Below the pieces are notes generated by a model. That model had not been told where the DNA came from and searched no databases. It saw nothing but the letters and a program-made list of their open reading frames with translations. 64,000 bases of DNA from Cryptomeria japonica. Lineage: Eukaryota; Streptophyta; Pinopsida; Cupressales; Cupressaceae. Position 1 is the stretch's first letter, and the number at the start of each line of letters is the position of its first letter. This document shows positions 24,289 to 34,644 of the stretch, in pieces. The stretch is taken from NCBI RefSeq assembly GCF_030272615.1, contig NC_081415.1, positions 235,473,803 through 235,537,802 of the forward strand, in the 5' to 3' direction. A program made the position numbers and the translations under genes.

Positions 24289-25107
24289 TTAATTCGCCAT
24301 ACCTCTTGTTCTTTTATTATGTAGTCTGGGATTCAGAAAACCAAGCCCCTTGGAGCGTTCCCTTCTTGTAGTTAGCTCAGGTTGTAAGGGCTCCATGACA
24401 CCTTCTTTGCGTAGTCCGAGAGGGCTTTTTCCATCATACCCGAATCTTTGAAAAATTTTGAAGCCTTTGCCATAGTTCTCACAGGGTATAATAATCTGAT
24501 CATGTGTGTCCTCTTCAACGTCCTTATAGAGCATTTTATATAAATTTTCTTCTTCTAGTTCACCCCATTTTTGAAAGATGGTAGGATCCCATTGGAGTAT
24601 CATGATGGAGATTTGCTTGTTAGGATGTGGCCTCCCATATTCCTTGGGAGAGGTCATGACTTGTTGTAAAAACATTGTTTGATTCAGAGTGTATTCTCCC
24701 ATGCCTTTGTCTTGAAACTTGGCTCTAAGTTCACCTTGTTTGGATGTCGAGGGCTTTAATGACTCGGGATCAATATATGCTGACGAAGGAGTAGCCTCAC
24801 GATTGCTGGGAATGATAGTCTCAGTATGTGATCTCAAGTTATTACAATATATGAATGGATTTGGATCACCATTGACCGTTACCTCGACTCCATTGTGAGG
24901 GAACTTTATGCATTGATGGTATGTTGATGGGACTGCCCTCATTTCATGAATCCACGGACGTCCTAGCAATATGTTATACGTGAGATCTAAATCTAGGACT
25001 TGACAAACCACATCCTTTGTGACTGGCCCTATTCTTAGTGGTAAGGTGACCGTGCCCTTGGACGAGCGCTCTTCATCATCATAAGCCTTGATGGTGATTT
25101 GGTTTTA
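24289..25107 (-). pseudogene. Element B aspartic protease and G-patch segment, shifted frame
   Basis: The protease starts in the gag frame just after the gag stop with VLIDGGAGLNIC (25195-25150), the active-site Asp loop. The frame then shifts near 25098-25107 and the protease continues to YNILLGRPWIH (24975-24945), the conserved C-terminal strand. A G-patch-like stretch (GKGFKIFQRFGYDGKSPLG) lies at about 24465-24410. G-patches are RNA-binding segments found next to protease in some Tat-like elements. The ORF ends at 24289, and the downstream acidic linker and RT are back in the gag frame. The two shifts therefore compensate. They may be decay or a real feature of expression. Confidence 0.8.
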
Positions 25108-25202
25108 GCATTCACAGCCTTGTCAGAATATCCCAATTGTCTTATGGTGCTTAATGTACAAATATTAAGACCTGCTCCTCCATCTATCAGGACTTGCTTT
25201 AT

Positions 25203-27734
25203 TCAATGTTTATGTATGAAGGCTTCAACATGTAGAGGTGCATTATGTGGCTGACTTATGGAGGCGTCATCGGCTTCTGTGAATGTGAGGGAGTGTGGAA
25301 TGGATAGGTATCCCACCATGGCTTGAAACTGGTCCACGTTCAGATCAGTAGGGACGGCAGTGTCTCTCAAGATTTTGTCAAGGATAGCTTTATGTGCAGG
25401 AGATATACGTAAGAGCTCAAGAATAGAGATGAGCGCAGGTGTCTTCCCTAGTTGTTCTACAAGGTCGTACTCGGGCTTGGTTGATGAAAGATTGGTATTT
25501 TTAGTGGAGGTACCTGGCAATGTAATCTTACCTCGACGGGTTGTAACATGACATTCCGAGGTAGATTCGGAAGAAGATCCCACACCTTTTAGGACAATCT
25601 TGGGTCTCTGAGGAGGATTCTCAGGATTTTTGTTCTTGATAGTGATAGTAGAGATATGATTGTCCATTGAGATGTGATTGATAGTAGAATCATAATTGTA
25701 AGGTGCTCTAGTATAATTGGCTTGATCATCTGTGACTTTGCCTTTTCCTTTGTCATGTTTTGGGAATGGTTCCTTAAACACCTCATGCTCTTGGTTAGAT
25801 GAATGTCCCTCAATCTCAATATCTCCTCTGTCAATGAGATCTTGTACGATGTTTTTCAATCGATGGCAATTACTTGTCTTATGACCCTTTCTCTTATGAA
25901 ACTCACAATACTCATCATCATTCCACCAATTTGGTTTTACCTTTGGTTCATAAGGAGGAAAATCTGGAACTGTAATTACTTTGTTTGCTACAAGCTTTTT
26001 GAATACTGATTCAAGTGGTTCCCCCAATGGAGTATACTTCCTTCGTGGTCTAGAAGTTGTTTGAGTGTTCACCTGATTGTTGGTAGAACTTGATCCAGAA
26101 AAGACGAACTTGGGTCTCACTGTATTGGCATCAACAACACCATCATTAACTGTGTTCTTGTTCTTATTCCAAAATTTTGGTTTGTCCTTTCCTTTGAAGT
26201 CCTCTTTGTTTTCTTTGAATAGTTTGATAACTCCTTGTTCAATTAAGACCTTTTCTGTTGCTAGGCCCTTTTCAATGACATCCTTGAATGTAGACAAACA
26301 AGCTTTTCTGAGATCATAGCCAATAGCCTTGTTAACATTTTGTGTGAACATCTCCACCATTTGTTTTTGCGGGATTTCACAAGAGCATCTGCTAGCTAAG
26401 TTTCTCCATCTCTGTAAAAATGTTGCAAAAGATTCTCCTTCCTTTTGTTTAGTATTGCACAAGGTAGTAACTGAGACATCTGTTTCAATGTTGTAGGAGA
26501 AATGCTGAATGAATGCCTCTGCTAAGTTGCCCCATGACTTAATACCAGGAGGTAATTGAGAAAACCATTCCATAGCTTGATCTCCTAAGCTCTGTGGGAA
26601 TAACCTCATCAAGTATGTTTCTTCTGCCGCTACCTCAATGCAAGCTATGAAGAATTGTCTTATGTGTGCCTTGGGGTCTCCTCTCCCTCTATATTTGTCA
26701 AATTTTGGCGTTATAAAGTGTGGAGGAAATGGAGGCATTGGAATGCTCTTATCGAAGGGATAAGGACATATATCTCTCATAGTGTATGTAGGTTTTGGTG
26801 TAGTCATGTCCTCCATTTTCTTTTGTAGATCTCTTATTTGTTGCTGCAAATTGTTCTTGGGAGGAGATTGATTTCTTGTAGCATACCCCATGTTTGAAAC
26901 ACCCATTTGAGGAGGAGCTTGTTGCATGTATGGATGATACTGATCGTAGACATGTCCATATGGAGGTCTATATTGTTGCAATATATATGGAGCACTTGGC
27001 ATAACTTCTTGTTGAGGGACCCCATATCTGTTTTGTGTGTATAAACCATATTCAATAGGCCTCTCATTTTCCATTGTGTTGCCCCCAATTTTGACATGAG
27101 GTCTCCTTGTGTCAAAATTTTGAGGATGTCCTTGAGTATCCACTTGTTTTGATTGATTCATACCTTGAGCATGTGATTGAGCATAAGGCCTCCATGATTG
27201 TCCTTGAGTGTAAGTGTCATATGTTTGAGCTTGTGTCTGTGGGATTGCTGGCTTTTGAAGCAAAACTGATGGTGACTCCGGCATCATATTCGGTCCTCTA
27301 TTTCCTCCACTATTTGGTCTCCTTTGATCCATGTTAGGTTGAGCTTGTTGTGAAGGTCGACTTTCCATAAGTTGAGATAAGTCAAAATCATGCGGTATTT
27401 TAGCTCCACTTTGTGCCATCATGTTTAAAAAGTATTGACGATCTCTCCTCATTATCTCTTCAACCAATCTATTGAATTGAGGATCCATTATAGATTCTTG
27501 TATGTCTGCTGATAGTATTGAAGAATTGTCAACATTGTCATTGTGTGTAGCATTGTTGTTTATAGTGTTTGCGCTTTCCACATTTGGATTGTGTCTATAA
27601 ACATTCATGTCTGGTAATGTAGTGTGCTCAGGATTGTAGAATAGATCATTGTCATACTCATAAGAACTCATGTTTGCGGATTTTTGAGCTTCTTTAGCTA
27701 TTCTCCTAGATTTTTGAAGGCAGGTTTCAACCAT
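25203..27734 (-). CDS. Gag of element B, intact 843-codon ORF
   Basis: An uninterrupted gag ORF. Residues 1-340 are Asn/Gln/Pro-rich (MVETCLQKSRR start, YMQQAPPQMG region). The retrotransposon gag domain is at about 345-450 (AHIRQFFIACIEVAAEETY, ending near WRNLASRC). A Cys-His cluster CEFHKRKGHKTSNC is at residues 610-623. The C-terminal part is basic and then acidic. Gag assembles the cytoplasmic particle that packages element RNA. The start at 27734 is supported by the same start in element A (1386). The ORF closes with TGA at 25203-25205, immediately before the protease active site in the same frame. The stop could be a natural gag terminator or decay. The leader of 2.2 kb upstream is unusually long. 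Confidence 0.92.
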   Translation of the reverse strand: MVETCLQKSRRIAKEAQKSANMSSYEYDNDLFYNPEHTTLPDMNVYRHNPNVESANTINNNATHNDNVDNSSILSADIQESIMDPQFNRLVEEIMRRDRQYFLNMMAQSGAKIPHDFDLSQLMESRPSQQAQPNMDQRRPNSGGNRGPNMMPESPSVLLQKPAIPQTQAQTYDTYTQGQSWRPYAQSHAQGMNQSKQVDTQGHPQNFDTRRPHVKIGGNTMENERPIEYGLYTQNRYGVPQQEVMPSAPYILQQYRPPYGHVYDQYHPYMQQAPPQMGVSNMGYATRNQSPPKNNLQQQIRDLQKKMEDMTTPKPTYTMRDICPYPFDKSIPMPPFPPHFITPKFDKYRGRGDPKAHIRQFFIACIEVAAEETYLMRLFPQSLGDQAMEWFSQLPPGIKSWGNLAEAFIQHFSYNIETDVSVTTLCNTKQKEGESFATFLQRWRNLASRCSCEIPQKQMVEMFTQNVNKAIGYDLRKACLSTFKDVIEKGLATEKVLIEQGVIKLFKENKEDFKGKDKPKFWNKNKNTVNDGVVDANTVRPKFVFSGSSSTNNQVNTQTTSRPRRKYTPLGEPLESVFKKLVANKVITVPDFPPYEPKVKPNWWNDDEYCEFHKRKGHKTSNCHRLKNIVQDLIDRGDIEIEGHSSNQEHEVFKEPFPKHDKGKGKVTDDQANYTRAPYNYDSTINHISMDNHISTITIKNKNPENPPQRPKIVLKGVGSSSESTSECHVTTRRGKITLPGTSTKNTNLSSTKPEYDLVEQLGKTPALISILELLRISPAHKAILDKILRDTAVPTDLNVDQFQAMVGYLSIPHSLTFTEADDASISQPHNAPLHVEAFIHKH

Positions 27735-28221
27735 GAACTAGGTGTTAGACCAATATGAGAGACTAGACGAAAATGACAAGAGTATGGAAGACCAAGAGTT
27801 GTATGGAGTGTAAGTGAATCTTGAGGTGTACTTGCAATGTCCAAAGTGTAAGACCAAGTATGTAAGTAGTAGAGTAGGTGTGACTTCCAAAGAGAGGATA
27901 GTTTCTCTTGATGAGGTAAGCTGACCTTGACTCTAAGTAAGACCAAATGAGACCCAAAGGTAAGAAACCTTGATGAGGGACCACTTAGCAAAGTGTAGTA
28001 GTATGTAGTGTGTTGACAAAGTATGATGAGGACAAGCAAGTGACCTTTTTGACCCAAGTTTAGACAAGTATGAATGTAAAATGAGATGTGAAGCAATGAT
28101 TGACTTTGTGAGACCTTAGAACAGGCTGAATGCTAGATGAAAACCTGAAGAGACAACCTAAGAAGCTCAAGTATGCCTAAACTGATTTTCTTTGTTTGCT
28201 TGACTGTTAAAGTTTTCAAAT
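27735..28221 (-). other. Leader of element B next to gag
   Basis: Non-coding sequence directly upstream of gag. It is similar to 1387-1880 of element A but less conserved than the block at 28652-29275. No motif is recognised. Confidence 0.6.
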
Positions 28222-28385
28222 CCTGACACAGACGCCTCTGTATACTTCACAGACGCGTTTTCCAGACACAGACGCTACTCTGTTTGACGCAGACGCTGAT
28301 AAAAACACAGATGCTATTCTGTACTTCGTAGACGCACTTATCCGACGCAGACGCGGTTTTAACAGACACAGACGCGTTTCTGTAA
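28222..28385. repeat. CACAGACGCG-core array, leader of element B (gag-proximal)
   Basis: Eight copies of CACAGACGCG or close variants stand 20-25 bp apart on the plus strand. Read on the transcribed strand the core is CGCGTCTGTG. The array corresponds to 1885-2066 in element A. Confidence 0.85.
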
Positions 28386-28651
28386 CTTTAGTGCAATTTT
28401 TCCTATCTGTGAAGTTGTTTTGTTGTGACCAAATCTGATTTTTTTTCGACTGTTTTTCGTGACAAGAGGACACAGTGTTGATGACTCAATGTTTGCAGAC
28501 TGTTTAGACTCCAAAAGTGTGTTGTTTGATGTAAAAAGTTTTTTGCATACACTTGAAGACACAAAAGACACAATGTTTTGTTGTTTTGTCTTGAATGTTT
28601 GAGTGTTTAGCATAAGACAAGCACAAATCTTAGGGCTGGCCAAGACAATAG

Positions 28652-29275
28652 TTGTTGATCCCACATAGGGTTTTACCCCTGAGGCTACGCTATTCAGAGC
28701 GGATACTTAGATGCTTGACCTCACTGGCTCCACCCTCGGCACTCACTTCTCGGGTCAGCCAAGCATCAGTCCCCATGAAAACTCCCCATGGCGAACTTTG
28801 TATCTCTACTAAGAACCGTATGTGTGTGGGCCGCTACCAGAGGTCCGACCTCCTGCCTCAACAACTAGAAGGATTTGGGCATCTAAAACAAAGAGGTGCT
28901 AGTAAGGGCATCCGCTCGTGTGGCCATACATGCGGCACTTTCAGCTCTGTAAATACAGAAGGCTCCCAGCCGGTATGGGTTACGCCCTACAAATGATCAA
29001 ATAAATTTGATCAAACGGGTTTATGGGGAGACATAGTGTCGGTATGAACTAATCAGCACACGTTATCCATAGTTTTCACCATGAATACATTTGATTATAG
29101 TGGTTTGGATGAGGTGGGTTTTCCTCGCTACCACTTGGGTCGTTCTCTTCTCACTAGTAGTCCTAATGACCACACGGGAAGACAGGCCCTCTAAAGAGTA
29201 AACAAAAAGAGCCTATTGCTCAAGACACAAAAGACAATGATTCAATTTTAGTGCACCAATTGAAGTGTTTGCTAA
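28652..29275 (-). other. Conserved non-coding leader block of element B
   Basis: About 94-95% identical to 2326-2960 of element A although both copies are otherwise clearly diverged. It has no long ORF on the transcribed strand. The inverted repeat TGATCAAATAAATTTGATCA occurs near 28994. It is a candidate for a packaging or dimerisation signal. Confidence 0.6.
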
Positions 29276-29587
29276 GCTATGAAAACAAGGCACACAACAA
29301 AATTACAAAACCCTAGCAAAGGTCCTGCAACGAAATTGTTAGTAGTTTGGGTTGTTTCAAATCATAACCCCTTCCTGCAAGCACACAAGTTAGGTAAATT
29401 TTAAAACCCAAAAGACTTTGTGAAAAGGGGCCTTCAACACAAACGTATTTGCCTCCAAAACAAGCTGCACAAACCAGGTTAGCTAGATCTGCAAGAGTTA
29501 GCCGAAAACAAACCAGATCTGAAACCCTAAGTACAAAATCCGAAAACCCGAATCAAAACAAATTTGAAAATTGCAAAACAGAATGCA

Positions 29588-29850
29588 CAGACGCCTTTAT
29601 ACCAGACACAGACGTGTCTGTATGACACAGACGTGGTTCTGTAGTTCACAGACGCAATCAGAGGTCACAGACGCGACTTCCGAGTGCAGACGTGATAAGA
29701 TCCAGCACAGACGCAGTTAAAATTCTCAGACGCGATTCCAGAAACCTGCAAAAAAATAAAAATTGGCAGAAACACAGACGCGATTCCCGATATCGCAGAC
29801 GCTTCTGAAACACAAAAATGCGATCCGAACACTTGCAGACGCGGAAAAAA
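29588..29850. repeat. CACAGACGCG-core array, leader of element B (LTR-proximal)
   Basis: Eleven copies of CACAGACGCG or variants stand at 15-30 bp spacing just inside the primer site. They match 3265-3775 in element A. Confidence 0.85.
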
Positions 29851-29935
29851 ACCTAAAATATCATCGAAATTGTCCGATCTGCAACTTCAAAAATGCGAAA
29901 TCTGCAACAAAAGTGTTAAATGCAAAGGGACAAGA

Positions 29936-29953
29936 GTCCCACCGGGCGTGCCA
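29936..29953 (-). other. Primer-binding site of element B
   Basis: TGGCACGCCCGGTGGGAC on the minus strand, three bases from the 5' LTR and identical to element A. The complement ends in CCA. The tRNA species was not assigned. Confidence 0.7.
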
Positions 29954-29956
29954 AAA

Positions 29957-30750
29957 TGTATACGGTGAAAATGGATAACAATAAACAACAATATTGAAAG
30001 GCTAAAATGAATCCAACCACTAAACCCTAGCCTAACAATCAACAAAGATCCACCATAACATATGAAGATAACCTAAGACAATGCAAAATAACTCAAAATC
30101 ACAAAGATTATACCATCACATGTCCAATAGGGTTTTGATCTCCATTCTTTCTATCTCCATTGATCTTGCTTGATATATTTGCTCTCAGATTTTTATATGC
30201 ACAAGAGCTCAACAAAGAACGGAATGTGGTTGCAAGTAGGATCGTAGTGTAGTCAATTGATCAAGTAGTTAGCATGCGTCATTAGAATGCTTCATTAGGG
30301 TTTGATAATGAAGAAGGCATCTCCTTAAATAGAAGACACAATATGAAATGGAGGGATAAGATTGAGAGGTGTAAAAAGAGAGGTCGGCTAGGATTAGAGG
30401 GTAGGTATAAGAAATACCAAAATAATGAAAGGGGTAGGTAGTGTATGAATTAAGAGATGAATGACATGTGTCATGTGTGGAAAAAGCTAATGAATTAATT
30501 AAATAAATAAAGATTTATTTAATTAATAGAAGAAGTAGAACAATTAAATAAATAAAATAATTATTTAATTTAGGAAAGGGATAATTTAAATAATTAAATG
30601 TATTTATTTAAATGAGAAATAAGGCTAGAAGAGGATAAATGAATTAATTAAATAAATAAAGATTTATTTAATTAATAGAGGAATTAGGCTTAGATAATTA
30701 AATAAATAAAATATTTATTTAATTAGACATGACAATTTTGGGTGTCTACA
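29957..30750 (-). repeat. 5' LTR of element B
   Basis: 794 bp, TG..CA ends, about nine substitutions relative to the left LTR. Several of these differences are C/T, as in TATACGG against TATATGG. Confidence 0.95.
30323..30332 (-). promoter_or_regulatory. TATA-like box in 5' LTR of element B
   Basis: The minus strand reads CTATTTAAGG. The same position in element A reads TGTATAAGG. It is the likely core promoter for gag-pol, about 370 bp before the LTR end. Confidence 0.4.
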
Positions 30751-31775
30751 ATCACTACCTAAAAAATCCTCTCTCGGTTTCAGACAACTCAATCTCATTT
30801 TCTTATGGTGAGATTTTTTCTGTCACATCAAAAACCATCAATGTGAGGTGGGAAAATAATGCATCTTTCATTTTGCTCATTGTGGTAATGAACCATTAGT
30901 GCGAACACATTCAGGTGGTGGGGTTTACACTAGGTGTGCCCTTGTCTCTCTCCCCAAGATGTCAGAACGTTCTGAGCCACCTCGTAGTGACGCTTTCCCT
31001 AGAGTGCTCAAAGTGGAAAAACTATCAAACTTTGATGTCACGTAACTCAGAGACCGTGGCACTTATGGATGATCTGTTCAAACCTATAGGGTCATGTTGT
31101 CTCTTCCTAAAAATTCCTCTCTTTGTTTTGGACAACTCGATTTTGTTTTCTTGTGATGATATTTTTTTCTGTCGCATCAAAAATCATCTGTGAGAGGTGG
31201 CAAAATAGTGCATCTTCCATTCTACTCATCATGGGAACAAACCATCAGTGCAAGAGCATTTGGGTGCTTGGATTTATAGTAGGTGTTCCCTTGTCTCCCT
31301 CCCCAAGACATCTGATCGTTCTGAGCCGCCTCGTAGCGATGCTTTCCCTTGAGCGCTCAAAGTGGAAAAAATGATCAAACTTTGATATCACGTAACTCGG
31401 AGACTATCGCACTTATGGATGATCCATTCAAACCTATAGGGTTGTGTTGTCACTGCCTAAAAAATCCTATCTCGGTTTCAGACAAATTGATTCTGTTTTC
31501 TTGTGGTAATATTTTTTCTATTGCATAAAAAATCATCAAAAACTGTCAATGAGAGGTGGCAAAATATTGCATCTTTCATTTTGCTCGTCATGGGAACAAA
31601 CCGTCAGCACTACTGCATCTAGATGGTCAGGTTTACACTAGATGTGGCCTTGTCTCACTCCCCAAGAAGTTTGATCATTCTAAGCCACCTCGTAGCGAAA
31701 CTTTCCCTTGAGCACTTAAAGTGGGAAAATGGTCAAACTTTCACATTTCATAATTTGGAGACCATGACACTTATG
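30751..31775. repeat. Satellite array, right half
   Basis: About three monomers of the satellite at 12148-14571, in register with the left half once element B is removed. CTCAAAGTGG-like words occur near 31004, 31357 and 31716. The short ORFs inside are shifted translations of the monomer. Confidence 0.9.
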
Positions 31776-31959
31776 ACATCAAGAAAAGTGTAGTAAATGA
31801 TAAGTTTCTTATTTAATATCCTTCAATACATCAAAAATCCTTCAAATGTATTTATAATCAAATAGTATAAATCTATAATCAAATGGTATAAATTTATTAC
31901 AAATGTATTTATAATCAAATGGTACAAATTTGGGCTCTCAAAATTTGCAAATCAGCCCC

Positions 31960-32240
31960 ATGGGCACTTTTATATATAAAATTTGGCATCTAATATAAAT
32001 GATCAAGCTCATTATTATTTATATATAAAAAAATTTGCATCTAAATATGCAAATTACAACTCATTTTTTATACAAAATTTAGCATCTAGATATGCACATT
32101 ACAACTCATTGTTGTTTTTCTATACAAAATTTAGCATCTAGATATGCACATTACAACTCACTGTTGTTTTTATATACAAAACTTGGCATCTACATATGCA
32201 CATTATAGGTCATATGCATATTACAACTCATATGCATGTA
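31960..32240. repeat. AT-rich minisatellite, period about 45-55 bp
   Basis: Four to five copies of a unit containing ACAAAATTTAGCATCTAGAT, then ATGCACATTACAACTCA and GTTGTTTTT. It follows AT-rich sequence at 31776-31959 with ATAATCAAATGGTA words. No gene is seen in either. Confidence 0.75.
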
Positions 32241-32346
32241 GAGCACATCCAAAAAAGAGAAGTTACAATGTTTCGCAAAAGATATATACAAAATTATTAA
32301 AATTATTCTACCATAGTGTAGAATTATTCTTCTAGATGGCCCAAAA

Positions 32347-34259
32347 TCAATCAAGTGAACCTTCTAGGTCAGCTCTAACCCTTAGTGTCTCAAGTATTGC
32401 CTTATGGTCAGATTCATGAACTTTCCACAAATTCTTGTTAAGAGGTCTACCACGATATTTAATCAAATGAATATTTGTTGCAACAAGAAGGTTTGAGTAA
32501 TGAAAAATATGTCTATGTGTCTCAAAGTCCTCAAACAACCAGGCATTAGAATTTTTGATAAGGTGCCTCCATTTTATAGAAGGATAAGTTAATACCAAAA
32601 TCAATACAACAACTAATAAATAAATGAGTTTAAGAGGTCTCAATACAACTCAACACAACAATGGTACCTTTTAATCCATGTCCCTATCACAACAACGGAT
32701 CCCATTGGATACTCAATACCCTCTCCATCAACCACTATAGAAGTCAATTTCTTTTTGGCCTCAATGCAATGACACAAAAATTAATATGTTCCTTCTTCGT
32801 TGTTCTCATCCACAATAACTGCATATACGTGACCTGCATTTAATAGAAGGATATAAGTTAATACCAAAATCAGCATAAGTTAATACTAATAAATTGAGCT
32901 TAAAATTGATTTTACCCGAGTAACAAATTGCAACCCTTTACCTGGTTCAACTATGTCTGATACATGGTCAAAATCCATTGATGCTTCAATCTGGTTCATT
33001 TGTAGTGCTCTAGGAAGTTGATATGTATCTAGGGTTTGCAAAGGTCTACAAGACCATTGGTCAACCCACTCTTTTGATGCACATTCATCCCACACAAAAT
33101 GTATACACGAAGAGCAAAAGCATGAAATCTATCTGGTATAAATAACTAGTGATGTTGCATTTGAACTTCTAAATGAATGCATGTCACTTGATCCTGCAAG
33201 TGTACAACAATCTAGATAGTTTTTAATATTAGATTCACATATTACCTAAAAATATCTAGAAACCATAGACTTACCTACATTATCTGGTCCCATCATAGAG
33301 TTACACCATTGCACAATTATTTCTGCATCTATTAACATTGCACCACCTTTGTACTTAAATTCCACTCTGGTAAGAGCTCTTTTCACACATGCTCAAGCAC
33401 CAGCATGCTCTCCCTTTCCATGCCCTGCCTCAGTTAAATTCCAAAAATGTTGCACACCACTTGTCACATGCATCCTAGTCAACCAGTAGAACATCCTTGC
33501 ATTCTTGAATTGTGCGGTGCAATTGTCCGACCATATTAAGTGTTGGTTGTATCTTATATCTCTTTCCCTTAAACTATCATATAATACTATAAAGAATCCT
33601 TGCACAAACTCTGAGGAATGAGTACCATCATCGCTGATATAGAAGTGATATTCTCTTATAACCTTGGTGTCCTCCTTGGTACTATCGTGTGCATGCATGA
33701 ATGTTATGTGTACAAAAATTGTAACTTGTGTAGAGTGGTAGTACATAGGTTGTACTTCATTTTGTGGCTTTAGTGTATAATTCTCAGCAAAATCAATGAT
33801 AAAGAAAATAGTGTCAAGGGGGAAAGTGTCCTTACACAACTTGAATTGCTTATCTAACCACCTAGCTCTATGTATGTGACCTATGTACTCATACACTAGT
33901 TTCTCTTGAAATATCTTCATAATATCGGCTACACATATATTCCTTTTCACTAACTCACACCTCTTTAATTATTTTCCATCTTTAACGCCATAAGTAACTA
34001 ACTTGTATTTTCCAATAGAAACTAGTTCCTTACCAATTTCATGTATGCTATCCAGATGTTGGCATCTATGCAACTGTTCCAAACCGCCACATGTAGAACA
34101 AAAACCTCTCAAACACATCATCTTATAGTAAATGCACCTGTCATCTTGTCTACATAGTAAACTTGAAATAAACTCTCTTAGTGACTTAGGAGGTGCTTAT
34201 AGACCACATTCCTGCAAAACATCTTTAGTGTGCAAAGTTCCTCTCTTGTTCTTTCCCAT
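32347..34259 (-). pseudogene. Transposase-like gene, four exons, decayed
   Basis: On the minus strand I read exons 34259-33275, 33193-32917, 32833-32668 and 32566-32347, about 549 codons. The introns are 81-101 bp with GT..AG ends. The phase is kept across the first and last introns. Exon 1 starts MGKNKRGTLHTKDVLQECG and has a Cys/His cluster (CSTCGG, HRC). A likely catalytic core follows: DFAENY (about residue 156), DDGTHSS, WSDNCTAQFKN and GHGKGEHAG. This set of motifs resembles uncharacterised transposase-like proteins known mainly from animals, and I infer a DDE/D cut-and-paste transposase without naming a superfamily. Stops occur at 34197-34199, 33969-33971 and 33393-33395 and in exon 2, and exon 3 is out of phase. 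The gene is preceded by palindromes at 34645-34768. Confidence 0.6.
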
Positions 34260-34644
34260 TGTCCTACACATAACATCATGATGTAAATCCATAGTCAAAT
34301 AGCAAAAAAACAACAAATAATCATCGTTTTGTTATAATCTAAAGTAACAATAATAAAATAACTTTAAAAAAAACTAAAATACAAGACAAATCAATCATTG
34401 TCAAAGCCAAAAAACAACAAATGATCATCATTTTGTTATAATCTAAAGTAACAATTTTAAAATAATTTCAAAAAGAGTCCAATATACGAGACAAATCAAT
34501 CATTTCAAAGCAAAAGTGACAAAAAAACATGAAAACTTGACTCTTACTGTCACAGAAGATCATGTGCAAAAGCAGTGTGGCCTTCAAACAACTCGCAATG
34601 CTGGTTTTTAGTCCATTGGGAATAAAATATATTAAGATTTTCCG

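Larger units (their letters stand above)
14572..30750 (-). mobile_element. Ty3/gypsy element B, complete, Tat-like, with antisense PMD ORF
   Basis: A complete 16,179 bp LTR retrotransposon on the minus strand. It has two 794 bp LTRs, a primer site, a 2.2 kb leader, gag, protease plus G-patch, RT plus RNase H, a second RNase H, integrase, a long 3' region holding a plus-strand PMD ORF, and a polypurine tract. The second RNase H and the order RT-RNaseH-RNaseH-integrase point to the Tat/Ogre side of plant Ty3/gypsy. By eye the LTRs differ at about nine positions (about 1.1%), so the insertion is fairly recent. Pol has several stops and two frame changes, so this copy is probably not autonomous now. 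It split a satellite array. Confidence 0.95.

Noticed and set aside
28222-29850. CRISPR-like array of short repeats with spacers
   Set aside because: The core is only ten bases, imperfect and irregularly spaced, in a plant retrotransposon leader, with no cas-type gene.
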